From: SFHK01 sp045538305
GTDB taxonomy: Bacteria; Bacillota; Clostridia; Christensenellales; Aristaeellaceae
DNA: 32,307 nt
Direction: 5' to 3'
Assembly (NCBI GenBank): GCA_045538305.1
Contig: JAZSRC010000038.1
Location: 1-32,307 of the forward strand
Both the position numbers and the translations under genes were made by a program. Under the pieces are notes generated by a model that was not told the DNA's origin, did no database searches, and saw nothing but the letters and a program-made list of their open reading frames with translations. Positions 22,573-30,519 of this stretch are shown one piece after another; the stretch's first letter is position 1; the number at the start of each line of letters is the position of its first letter.

Positions 22573-22650
22573 TTATCGTTATTCGGCAGTTGGATCGGTG
22601 CTACATTCTATGAAGCAGTGGTCGGATACTAACAAAGGAGAGAATTCAGC

Positions 22651-23760
22651 GTGGCTGATCAGTATAAAACTATCGACCTATGCGCAGGCATTGGTGGTGT
22701 GCGGCGTGGTTTTGAATTGACCCACCGATTCAGAAATGTGCTTAGCGCAGAAATAGATAAATATGCGTGCGAAACATATAAGCACTTATTCGGTGATGAC
22801 CCGCAAAATGACATAACAACCGAATACTTCAAGCAGTTAGTGGAAACAGTTCAGTATGATGTTCTGCTTGCGGGGTTTCCTTGTCAGTCGTTCAGCCGTG
22901 TTGGTAAGCAAGAGGGCTTTGGTGACGCAACAAAAGGCACAATCTTCTTCCATATTGCTGAAATTATTCGTAGAACCCGTCCGAAGGCTATTATGCTCGA
23001 AAATGTCGAGAATTTTACGCGACACGACAAAGGCCATACCATGCGTGTGGTTATGGAAACGCTCAATGATCTTGAATACAAAGTTATTGGCGTTTCGCGC
23101 GACCTAATGGGTACTCTTGTATATGAGCCAAACAGTTTCGTTCGAAATTCCAAAAACTTTGGCGTGCCACAGAATCGTCCGCGCACCTATATCGTTGCGT
23201 TTGATCGCCGGGTGTTTGGTAGACTCTGTGCTTCTATGAATGAGCCGCTTCCCGAAAAAGGCACCAAAGTTATTTTTGAAGATCTCAACGATGTATTAGA
23301 GATGGGAGCTAATAAACAGTTCTATCTCGCTTCGGGGTATTACGAGACGCTAAAGCGCCACAAAACCCGCCAACAATCTCGAGGCAATGGCTTTGGTTAT
23401 AAGATTGTAAATGCTCCAGACATTGAACACCCAATTGCCAATACTATCCTTGCAACGGGCGGATCTGGCCGTGAGAGGAATATGGTTATCGACTGGCAGG
23501 ATGATATACCTGGACAAACTGTTTATGGAAAACTGACTCCAATCAATGATGAGTGTGTCAGATTCATGACGCCGCGTGAATGGGGAAAACTCCAAGGGTT
23601 TATTGGATATGCTTTTGTGGATGAAGAAGGAATTGATAGATTCTCCTTCCCAGAGAGCGTGAGCATTGTCCAGCAGTATAAGCAATTCGGCAACTCAGTA
23701 ACAATTCCGCTCATCGAATGTATTGCGGAATATATCGCAAAATATTTAGATTTACTATGA
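22651..23760 (+). CDS. DNA (cytosine-5) methyltransferase (369 aa)
   Basis: All key motifs are present: I DLCAGIGGVRRGFE (from residue 9), IV GFPCQSF with catalytic Cys78, VI MLENVENF (Glu117), VIII FGVPQNRPR and X FGNSVTIP. The recognition domain lies between about residues 190 and 320. Length is normal for Dcm-type enzymes. GTG start after AAAGGAG. No partner restriction enzyme is recognisable; instead a GHKL-ATPase operon follows. Probably marks self DNA for that system. Confidence 0.9.
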   Translation: MADQYKTIDLCAGIGGVRRGFELTHRFRNVLSAEIDKYACETYKHLFGDDPQNDITTEYFKQLVETVQYDVLLAGFPCQSFSRVGKQEGFGDATKGTIFFHIAEIIRRTRPKAIMLENVENFTRHDKGHTMRVVMETLNDLEYKVIGVSRDLMGTLVYEPNSFVRNSKNFGVPQNRPRTYIVAFDRRVFGRLCASMNEPLPEKGTKVIFEDLNDVLEMGANKQFYLASGYYETLKRHKTRQQSRGNGFGYKIVNAPDIEHPIANTILATGGSGRERNMVIDWQDDIPGQTVYGKLTPINDECVRFMTPREWGKLQGFIGYAFVDEEGIDRFSFPESVSIVQQYKQFGNSVTIPLIECIAEYIAKYLDLL

Positions 23761-23763
23761 AGG

Positions 23764-23796
23764 TATAGCGTACACTCTGTGTGCGCTATATTTTTT
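23764..23796 (+). terminator. Rho-independent terminator after the methylase
   Basis: TATAGCG-T-ACAC pairs with GTGT-G-CGCTATA around a 3-nt loop and is followed by TTTTTT (23,791-23,796). Confidence 0.8.
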
Positions 23797-23826
23797 ATAT
23801 TTACATCAGGCAGCGCCTCCGTGCAT

Positions 23827-23898
23827 ACTACATTTTCAAAATATTTGAAAAATGTAGTGAAAATTGTATTGACAAGCAGAAGTGTTCAGGTGTAATAT
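23827..23898 (+). promoter_or_regulatory. Dyad and promoter of the eight-gene accessory operon
   Basis: ACTACATTTT (from 23,827) and AAAATGTAGT form 10-bp arms with an inner CAAA/TTTG pair. Ten bases later come TTGACA (23,869-23,874), an 18-bp spacer and TAATAT (23,893-23,898). The dyad fits an operator that controls the operon. Confidence 0.6.
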
Positions 23899-23935
23899 AT
23901 AATCACAAAATAGAACTCACAGGAGGTACTTTCTT

Positions 23936-24166
23936 ATGGGTGCAAATGAAACTAAGCGCGATCGTTTCAAGCGTATTGCAGAGGCGCGTGTGAACAAGAT
24001 TCTCGATATGATGCGACTCTTGGGGAATTGCGCATCTCCGTCAAATTATGAGTACACAGATGAAGATATTAAGAAGATTTTCACTGCACTTGAGCGCGAG
24101 CTTAAGAACACCAAAAACAAGTTTCTTGGTGTGGAGAGCAAGGAAGAACGATTTACTCTGGATTAA
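23936..24166 (+). CDS. Small charged protein (76 aa), first gene of the defence-like operon
   Basis: ATG at 23,936 after AGGAGG. Helical, charged sequence (KRDRFKRIAEARVNKILDMMRLL, YTDEDIKKIFTALERELKNTKNKF). I recall similar proteins in clostridial mobile elements but know no function. It precedes the ATPase gene by 18 bp. A role as an ATPase partner or a regulator is possible. Confidence 0.7.
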   Translation: MGANETKRDRFKRIAEARVNKILDMMRLLGNCASPSNYEYTDEDIKKIFTALERELKNTKNKFLGVESKEERFTLD

Positions 24167-24184
24167 GGAAAGAAGGATTTGCTG

Positions 24185-26125
24185 ATGACAAAAGTTTTGT
24201 GGGATTTCCCGGCTCTCGGCTCTGGCAACGAGCAGGGCTACACTAATAGCGGCATTGAACTGTTCAAGGGCAGTGAATTGATTGAAAACTTGGCACGTGA
24301 GATCTGCCAGAATTCACTTGATGCCCATGACGAAACGACCAGAAAACCCGCGCGTGTTGAGTTTTCACTCATGGAGATTCCCAAGGCTGAGCATCGAATC
24401 TTTGCTGAGTATGCCGAGTGTATCAATGGCTGTAAAGCTTACTGGGGAACTCGCATGGACAAAAATCTGCGAGAATTCATTGCCCGAGCGGACAAAGTCC
24501 TTGCAGGTTCAACCATTCCTGTTTTAGTTGCGCGTGACTTTAATACTAAAGGATTGACTGGCGCAAAGGCTGCACGACATGAAGAATCGGTTTGGCGTGC
24601 ACTTGCGCATGCCGATGGAACCTCCGTGAATAAGACGAATGAGAGTGGTGGTTCTTATGGTATCGGTAAGAATGCACCGTTTGCTTGTTCCGATTTGAGT
24701 GTTGTCTTCTATAACACCTATGCTCAAGACGGAATTCGCGCTTTCCAGGGAGTTTCACGCCTTGCAACGATCAATAATGCCGCAGGCGAACCGACTCAAG
24801 GTATTGGCCATTATTTGTGTGTTGAGGGTCCAGGAGTATGGCACCCGATTTTCCCCGAAAACAAGTGTTCGTTCCGCGATCTTTTTGAACGCACAGAGCA
24901 CGGAACAGATATTATCATTCTGGGCTTCAACAGCAAGAAGCGTTGGGTCGATGCGATGACAATGGCGGTACTGACAAATTTCTTCCTTGCGATCCACGAG
25001 GGACGTATGGTTGTTAAAATTCAGGATACCGAAATCAACGCACGCAATATTGGAAGTCTCATTGAAAAGTATCGTAGCGAGAATGCTGAAATGCGCAATA
25101 CCTTCGAATGGTATAAGGCGCTTACTGATCCAGACGAGGGCCAGGTCAAGAAAACCTCTATTCTGGGGGACGGCGATGACATTGATCTCTATATTCGGAC
25201 TGATAAAGAATATAGTAACTATGTAGCGTCGTTCAGACCTACTGGTATGCGTATTAGGAAGTATCGAAAAGCCATTCTACAGCACTTCTCTGCTGTGGTT
25301 GTCGTGCGAGGAAAGAAATTGAGCGAACTGCTTCGAGATGCTGAACCTCCGCGCCACAACCGCTGGGATCATACGCTCATCAATGATAAGGAAAAGCGTG
25401 CTGCTGCCAAGAAGGCCATTGAAACGATGGATAACTGGGTGCTGGCCGAGCTTCTGAAAAAATATGAGACCGTAACTCAATTGTCTATTGACTCTGGTGA
25501 AGGTGAGTATTTGCCTGACGATATGGACGTAATGGGACAAGCTCAAAACGGTGATGATAACCTTCGCATTAACCAGAAGATGGCCGAAGTCAAGGTGCAC
25601 AAACGCTCATCCAGCAGCAAGCAGACCGGCACGGTTAATGATCATGGCCAGATTATCCAAGAAACCAAAAAGAAGAAGAAGAAACCCGACCCGAATCCGA
25701 ATCCCGAACCGAGACCTGAGCCTGATCCCGACAAGCCCCCGAAGCCGCGAATCCCGCGCGTTACTCCCCCTGGCGAAACGCCTGGTAAAAACCCAGATGC
25801 ACCCGGTCGCCGCGTTTCTCTTGTGAGCATTATCGATCAGCGCGCCTTTGCTATCAACGCAGAGCGTGGCCTCTATCGCGCGTATCTGACCAGTGATCGC
25901 GATTACAAAAAGGCATACGTTACCTTCTCTGCGGTTCGCGAGGATGAGAAAATGGATTCTCTTATCGTCGATAAGTATGCGGTAGGTGGAAGAGTATCTA
26001 ATGGCGACGGCTCCACCATTGGCCCCATCGCGCTCAAAAAGGATACACCGTGTGAAATCGTCATCACATTCCGCAACAAGGAAAAGATGCGTCTTGACAT
26101 GGTAACTACGGAGGAAAAGGTATGA
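24185..26125 (+). CDS. GHKL-type ATPase with Pro-rich linker (646 aa)
   Basis: A GHKL (Hsp90/MutL/MORC-like) ATP-binding domain: N-box AREICQNSLDA (Glu39, Asn43, Asp46), a second box near VARDFNTKG (Asp118), and the lid SGGSYGIGKNAPF (residues 154-166). Asn43 and the glycines suggest active ATP binding. A second domain of about 300 residues follows. A Lys/Pro/Glu/Asp-rich linker spans about 491-541, then a beta-rich end domain. Bacterial GHKL ATPases near methylases are predicted restriction or conflict factors (the MORC-like group). ATG at 24,185 after AGAAGGA; a TTG at 24,179 is less likely. Confidence 0.8.
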   Translation: MTKVLWDFPALGSGNEQGYTNSGIELFKGSELIENLAREICQNSLDAHDETTRKPARVEFSLMEIPKAEHRIFAEYAECINGCKAYWGTRMDKNLREFIARADKVLAGSTIPVLVARDFNTKGLTGAKAARHEESVWRALAHADGTSVNKTNESGGSYGIGKNAPFACSDLSVVFYNTYAQDGIRAFQGVSRLATINNAAGEPTQGIGHYLCVEGPGVWHPIFPENKCSFRDLFERTEHGTDIIILGFNSKKRWVDAMTMAVLTNFFLAIHEGRMVVKIQDTEINARNIGSLIEKYRSENAEMRNTFEWYKALTDPDEGQVKKTSILGDGDDIDLYIRTDKEYSNYVASFRPTGMRIRKYRKAILQHFSAVVVVRGKKLSELLRDAEPPRHNRWDHTLINDKEKRAAAKKAIETMDNWVLAELLKKYETVTQLSIDSGEGEYLPDDMDVMGQAQNGDDNLRINQKMAEVKVHKRSSSSKQTGTVNDHGQIIQETKKKKKKPDPNPNPEPRPEPDPDKPPKPRIPRVTPPGETPGKNPDAPGRRVSLVSIIDQRAFAINAERGLYRAYLTSDRDYKKAYVTFSAVREDEKMDSLIVDKYAVGGRVSNGDGSTIGPIALKKDTPCEIVITFRNKEKMRLDMVTTEEKV

Positions 26126-27021
26126 GAAATCAGCAGCAGGAATATCCTCATCCGTATATGGCGGATGGTAGAAATGACTATTCGACAGGTGTATTCGATG
26201 TAGTGCTTGATGAACGCGAGACCACTAACGAGCATTTCGTTCTGAAATTCTCATACACGCTCGAATGCCCCGGAATGCAGGAGTATATTGAGAGCGGCTC
26301 TGCTAAGATCATCATGCGTGTCAAGAGCGCAACTACGTCATTTCGTAAGAATTACACCTTTGATCTGAACAGCCATCGTTGCGTTATCACGATTCCGAAG
26401 CAGGCTGTGGCGAAAAGCATCCAAGCACAGGCTTTCATTGTGGCTACGATGGAAACCAACAGTTTCGCTTTGCCAGAGCACAACCAGACATATTTCCACG
26501 GAATCAAGTTTTCACTCCGAAAAGGCGATCTTCTTGGAGAAAGTGCCGATTTTGAGATTGAACTGGATGACACCGAACTGCAAAAACCTATTAGCTCCAT
26601 TTTTACGATTCAGAGCAACGACGAGGAACCCGAATCCACAGTTCCAGCTTTTTATACGGAAAAAATTACGATCTATCTTTCTCGGCGACTCTATGACGTC
26701 TATTTCGCCATGAGAGGCAAGCATGAGCTTCGAAGGTATCTTTCAGCCGTAATTGTTCTACCGGCGTTGGTTGAAGCTCTTACTTTGATGCAGGTCGAGC
26801 AACAAGATAAGTCGATTGAGAGCAAGCGTTGGTATCGCGCTATTAAATCCAAGCTCCCTTCCGTCGGAGTTACTGATATTGTAGACCCCGGTATGCCGCT
26901 GACCACCGTAGCAAACCGTTTGCTCGGCGATGTGTCGTGGGAAGCGCTCTTCTCTCTGAAAGAAACCTTCGACGACATTAACAGGAACAGCGAAACTATC
27001 GAATCGGAATGGAGGGACTAA
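26122..27021 (+). CDS. Unknown partner of the GHKL ATPase (299 aa)
   Basis: ATG overlaps the ATPase stop (ATGA) and follows GGAGGAAAAGGT. The first 180 residues look beta-rich (FVLKFSYTLECPG, SAKIIMRVKSATTSF, RCVITIPKQAV); the last 110 are helical (RRYLSAVIVLPALVEAL, WEALFSLKETFDDI). No nuclease motif or known family is evident. Tight coupling suggests that it acts in one complex with the ATPase. Confidence 0.7.
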   Translation: MRNQQQEYPHPYMADGRNDYSTGVFDVVLDERETTNEHFVLKFSYTLECPGMQEYIESGSAKIIMRVKSATTSFRKNYTFDLNSHRCVITIPKQAVAKSIQAQAFIVATMETNSFALPEHNQTYFHGIKFSLRKGDLLGESADFEIELDDTELQKPISSIFTIQSNDEEPESTVPAFYTEKITIYLSRRLYDVYFAMRGKHELRRYLSAVIVLPALVEALTLMQVEQQDKSIESKRWYRAIKSKLPSVGVTDIVDPGMPLTTVANRLLGDVSWEALFSLKETFDDINRNSETIESEWRD

Positions 27022-27024
27022 AGC

Positions 27025-27798
27025 ATGAAGCTGCCGTATTTTCTTGAGCCAGCGTATGACGAGTTGCTTGGCAGCATCGAGCAGAATTTGGATCATTACA
27101 TGAACAATGAGGAGTGGCTGTCTGCGTTTTTTAACGAACGCAACTACACGAAAGAATCCACAATCGAAGTACACAGGCCTGCGCTGATTCAGATGGATAT
27201 TGCTTCGGACGATGCTCTCAAAAGCCAGGAGGATCTGGCCAACGTCCGTCTTGTTTATGAGTCGTTCAAATTGACCCCCTTGCAGGCAACGAACCGTTTC
27301 TTATGGACGCACCTGTCACATGTTTGCTATAAGGACTATGTACACCATAGATGGTTGACTTTACCGACCGATGCGCCTGTGAGGACTGTGAAAACTCGTT
27401 ATTTTGCAACGGGTAATGCGAACTCTCTGTATGATAACGCTATCGCTCGTCTGTGGTGGTATGGTCATATTTCCTACGACGAAGAAAACACCATCAACCC
27501 ATGGCATCTAACGCAGATTCTGCTGATGAACCAGACAATCTGTAGTGACTTCGTCGATACGAGATATTGCCATAATCGCACAATCGGAAAAGGCGTGTTG
27601 CTTGCTTTGAAAGAGTTCGCAGCTATGCTTGGGCCGCGCGAAGGTATTACCGACTACTTCCGTGAATTCAACAAATATTTCAATCGGTATGGTGCGGTAT
27701 CTTCTCTGGATTTCTTGGATTCGGAGGATATATATCAGATTGCTATTGATTATTTGGTGAAAATCCGTAAGGAAAAGTTGGAAAGCCGCTCCCGCTGA
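27025..27798 (+). CDS. DUF6339-like protein (257 aa)
   Basis: ATG 3 bp past the preceding stop, after GGAGG. The pattern NRFLWTHLSHVCYKDYVHHRW and ARLWWYGHISYDEEN, with a helical C-terminus, matches my memory of DUF6339, a family of 230-280 aa with no known activity. The conserved Trp/His/Asp residues could be catalytic, but no nuclease motif is recognisable. Cotranscribed with the ATPase and the 299-aa protein. Confidence 0.65.
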   Translation: MKLPYFLEPAYDELLGSIEQNLDHYMNNEEWLSAFFNERNYTKESTIEVHRPALIQMDIASDDALKSQEDLANVRLVYESFKLTPLQATNRFLWTHLSHVCYKDYVHHRWLTLPTDAPVRTVKTRYFATGNANSLYDNAIARLWWYGHISYDEENTINPWHLTQILLMNQTICSDFVDTRYCHNRTIGKGVLLALKEFAAMLGPREGITDYFREFNKYFNRYGAVSSLDFLDSEDIYQIAIDYLVKIRKEKLESRSR

Positions 27799-27828
27799 CC
27801 CAATCGATTATGAAATGGAGGCGGTCTT

Positions 27829-28296
27829 ATGGCTATCAATAACGCAGTTGGTGCATCAATTAAGACGGTCTATCAGACCGCTGATCCTACGCGGACAATC
27901 CTTATTCAGAGGAACATAGAGGAATACGATCAAACGAACGCTCTGGAAACGATCAGCGAGTTCAGCCATTTTCTTCGAGATGTTGTTTCCAGATATGAGG
28001 CGAATGAACGTATCCGCGTAGAATGCGAGCAGAAATCCAATGATCTACTGCATCTGATCGAACTACACGACGATATGAACGCTTCAGAAGGATATAAAGC
28101 ATATAAAAAGCTGGCAGAGGTTCGTCGTGAACGACGAGTCTGCAAGAACGAGAATGAGTTGCTTGCTCCGCTTTATGCGTTTATCCAGCAAAATCCTAAG
28201 GCCATCAATGAACTCGCAGCAGTACTCGGCCGATGCCGCGCTGCAAAAGAAGCCATAGACCGGCGTATTTACAGTGCGCGTACGGACATTATTTGA
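27829..28296 (+). CDS. Helical protein of unknown function (155 aa)
   Basis: ATG after GGAGGCGGTCTT. The sequence is nearly all helical and charged (EFSHFLRDVVSRYEANERIRVECEQKSN, KAYKKLAEVRRERRVCK, in two blocks), consistent with coiled coils. It lies 30 bp after the DUF6339-like gene and 37 bp before the membrane protein gene, so it may link the two modules. No family is recognised. Confidence 0.65.
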   Translation: MAINNAVGASIKTVYQTADPTRTILIQRNIEEYDQTNALETISEFSHFLRDVVSRYEANERIRVECEQKSNDLLHLIELHDDMNASEGYKAYKKLAEVRRERRVCKNENELLAPLYAFIQQNPKAINELAAVLGRCRAAKEAIDRRIYSARTDII

Positions 28297-28333
28297 TTGC
28301 TGATTGCAGTCATGAATAGAGGGGGGAAAATAT

Positions 28334-28819
28334 GTGAGTGTCTTGAAGGACAAAAACTTGTATGGAGAGCAATTTACCGAACATTTGCTTGCGCAATGGT
28401 CAACTTGTGTTGAAATGGCAAACGCCAGCAGTGACAAGAGAATCGGTGCCAATAATTTCTATATGACGGTGAATGCCGCATTGTTGGCTGTCGTTACCTT
28501 TAACACTGACTGGAAGAATTGTTTGCTCGCTATAGTGGGAATCGTCGTTAGCATTTTGTGGCTTCAATCAATAAGCAATTATCGGAGACTAAATCGTGCA
28601 AAGTATGAGATTATCAATACGATTGAACAAGAGCTTCCCGCTGCGCCCTTTACGGAGGAGTGGGCAATGCTTGAACGCGACAAAAAATACACAACCTTAA
28701 CAGGCAACGAGAAATGGATTCCGTGGGTTTTTATTGTCCTTTTTGCCATCGTACTCTTACTCCCTGTAGGTAAATGGGTATTGACACTTGTGTGTCCATG
28801 TTTCGCTGGAGGTGTATAG
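28334..28819 (+). CDS. RipA-family-like membrane protein (161 aa)
   Basis: Three membrane segments at about 41-56, 60-80 and 130-153. The region NANSSDKR-like (MANASSDKRIGANNFYMTVN) and the SNYRRLNRAKYEIINTIE loop match what I recall of the RipA octameric membrane family. Members occur beside TIR and other signal-making genes in defence loci and may be pore-forming effectors. GTG start after GGGGGG; an ATG one frame away meets a stop at once. Three bp precede the first TIR gene. Confidence 0.65.
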   Translation: MSVLKDKNLYGEQFTEHLLAQWSTCVEMANASSDKRIGANNFYMTVNAALLAVVTFNTDWKNCLLAIVGIVVSILWLQSISNYRRLNRAKYEIINTIEQELPAAPFTEEWAMLERDKKYTTLTGNEKWIPWVFIVLFAIVLLLPVGKWVLTLVCPCFAGGV

Positions 28820-28822
28820 TCG

Positions 28823-29299
28823 TTGAAAGTATTTATCTCGCACAAGCAAGAGGACTCTGAAATTGCCAAATGCCTTGCTCTCATGTTGCGAATTAACCAT
28901 ACAGAATACTATTTAGATGTGCTTGATCCGACGGTTGCTGGTGATGGCAAGCAACTGACCGACCATATTAAAAAGGCACTGAACACCTGCACCGACATCA
29001 TGGTCGTTATGTCAGAAAAAACACGCTATTCGCAGTGGGTCCCCTTTGAGATTGGCATGGCTGCGCAAAATGATATGCCGACGGTTACGTATCTAAGCGC
29101 GGATGTTGCCTTACCCGATTTCCTCTCGTATTGGCCACGACTAAAAAGCGTTAGCGATGTCGATAAGTATGTGAAAATCCGCAAAGAGACTCACGATCAG
29201 ATAGAGCAACGCTATGCTGGCAAATATGAAATGTCCGCATCCCGTAAGGCTGAGGAGACGCGGACATTCTATGCAAACCTTAAATCTGCGCTAAGATAG
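28823..29299 (+). CDS. TIR-domain protein 1 (158 aa)
   Basis: Starts with the TIR box KVFISHKQEDSE; QWVPFEIGMA places a candidate catalytic Glu at residue 76. TIR domains of this kind cleave or cyclise NAD+ to make signals. The protein is nearly only the TIR domain plus a short tail. TTG start with GGAGG 10 nt upstream. Its neighbours are the RipA-like gene and a second TIR gene. Confidence 0.8.
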   Translation: MKVFISHKQEDSEIAKCLALMLRINHTEYYLDVLDPTVAGDGKQLTDHIKKALNTCTDIMVVMSEKTRYSQWVPFEIGMAAQNDMPTVTYLSADVALPDFLSYWPRLKSVSDVDKYVKIRKETHDQIEQRYAGKYEMSASRKAEETRTFYANLKSALR

Positions 29300-29310
29300 G
29301 GGTGAAAACG

Positions 29311-29718
29311 ATGTATAATCTGTTCATCAGCCATTCATGGGCATATTCTAACGAGTATAACAGCCTCATTAGCCTTTTGGATTCTGATTTGCGATTTCAA
29401 TATCGCAACTACTCCGTGCCTAAAGACAGCCCGGTTCATAATGCACCAACTGATTGGCAGTTAAGAGCGGCGATTCGAGAGCAAATGTCTCATGCCAGCT
29501 GTGTACTGATTCTCGCAGGTGTGTATGCAACTCGTAGCAAATGGATCAACATTGAAATCGATCTGGCAAAGAACGGTTTTTCAGCTCCAAAGAAAATAAT
29601 TGCCGTTGTCCCATGGGGACAGCAGCGAATTTCAACTGTCGTGCAAAACGCAGCCGATGAAATCGTTTATTGGAATACCAGCTCGATTGTCAATGCAATC
29701 CGGCGCTGGGCAAAATAA
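29311..29718 (+). CDS. TIR-like protein 2, DUF1863/ThsB-like (135 aa)
   Basis: MYNLFISHSW, NYSVPKDSPVHN and SKWINIEIDLA (Glu82) match the MTH538-type TIR family (DUF1863) that includes Thoeris ThsB. ThsB proteins sense phage and make a cyclic ADP-ribose-type signal that activates ThsA. No ThsA (SIR2-SLOG or macro-TM) is present here; the RipA-like protein could take that role. ATG at 29,311 after AGGGGTG; a GTG at 29,302 is the alternative. Confidence 0.75.
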   Translation: MYNLFISHSWAYSNEYNSLISLLDSDLRFQYRNYSVPKDSPVHNAPTDWQLRAAIREQMSHASCVLILAGVYATRSKWINIEIDLAKNGFSAPKKIIAVVPWGQQRISTVVQNAADEIVYWNTSSIVNAIRRWAK

Positions 29719-29726
29719 CCTCCTCT

Positions 29727-29765
29727 CCCTCGGCAGCTGTAACAAGCTCCGAGGGCCTTTTATTG
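29727..29765 (+). terminator. Rho-independent terminator ending the accessory operon
   Basis: CCCTCGG (29,727-29,733) pairs with CCGAGGG (29,749-29,755), with an inner AGCT pairing, and is followed by CCTTTTATT. Confidence 0.75.
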
Positions 29766-29779
29766 TCTCCTTTTCTGTC

Positions 29780-29812
29780 TTGAAAGTTATGTTCAAAAGG
29801 GTAAGCTGTGAC
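29780..29812 (+). promoter_or_regulatory. Dyad and GTAAGCTGTGAC leader motif of the SprT-like gene
   Basis: TTGAAAGTTATGTTCAA (29,780-29,796) repeats the dyad at 760-775. GTAAGCTGTGAC (29,801-29,812) recurs at 30,698-30,709, in both cases 46-50 bp before the start codon. Confidence 0.45.
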
Positions 29813-29846
29813 CACATCAAAGATAACTTTCAAGGAGGCACTAACC

Positions 29847-30512
29847 ATGATTACCATTTCCGAGATCGTAGCCAAGACCGAAGCCATGTTCGACCTGCTC
29901 AATGAGCATTTCTACCAGAACGAGCTGATCCGCCCGGCCATCACGGTATCCTCCGACAACGGGCGCGGCGCATATGGCTGGTGTAGCATCTATGAAATCT
30001 GGCAGGGCGCGAATGAAGCCCACCGCGAGATCAACATTACCGCCGAGTACATCAACCGCCCCATCGGCGAGGTCGCCGCGACCATGCTTCATGAGATGGC
30101 CCATCTTTATAACTTGGTTCACGAGATCAAGGACGTAAGCAACAACGGTTACTACCACAACAAAAAATTCAAGGCCACCGCCGAAGCCCATGGCCTTCAC
30201 ATGGAACATCATGGCACCTACGGATGGACGGTAACGGCTCTGACCGAAGAAACTGCCGAATGGCTGGCCCAGCAGCCGGGTATGGAGGATTTCACCGCCA
30301 GCCGCAAGACCGCCTTTCAGATCAAGGTAAAGGGCGACGATGATGACGATGACGGCGAAGAAACCACGATCACCGTAAAGGGCGGTGGACGCAGCACCAG
30401 CAAGAATCGCAGCATCAAGTACGTTTGCCCCAAGTGCGGGGCCATCATCCGGGCAACCAAGCAGGTCAACGTAGTATGCGGCGACTGCGACGTACCATTC
30501 GAACGCGCCTGA
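29847..30512 (+). CDS. SprT-like zinc metalloprotein (221 aa)
   Basis: MLHEMAHLYNL gives the HExxH zinc site (His82, Glu83, His86); a third ligand may be in YYHNKKFK. An acidic linker of Asp residues (about 167-175) leads to a C-terminal zinc ribbon (CPKCGA, CGDC). SprT/Spartan-like proteases cut DNA-protein crosslinks, and small versions are common on phages and plasmids of Bacillota. ATG after AAGGAGG. GC content returns to the phage level here. With SRAP and the Y-polymerase it adds to the damage-handling set. Confidence 0.8.
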   Translation: MITISEIVAKTEAMFDLLNEHFYQNELIRPAITVSSDNGRGAYGWCSIYEIWQGANEAHREINITAEYINRPIGEVAATMLHEMAHLYNLVHEIKDVSNNGYYHNKKFKATAEAHGLHMEHHGTYGWTVTALTEETAEWLAQQPGMEDFTASRKTAFQIKVKGDDDDDDGEETTITVKGGGRSTSKNRSIKYVCPKCGAIIRATKQVNVVCGDCDVPFERA

Positions 30513-30519
30513 TCCACAC

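Noticed and set aside
22651..29718. DISARM or BREX system
   Set aside because: There is a cytosine methylase, but no DrmA/B/C helicase, phospholipase-D or BrxC/PglZ proteins.
28823..29718. Complete classical Thoeris system
   Set aside because: No ThsA effector with SIR2, SLOG or macro domain is encoded next to the TIR genes; the RipA-like protein is only a possible substitute.
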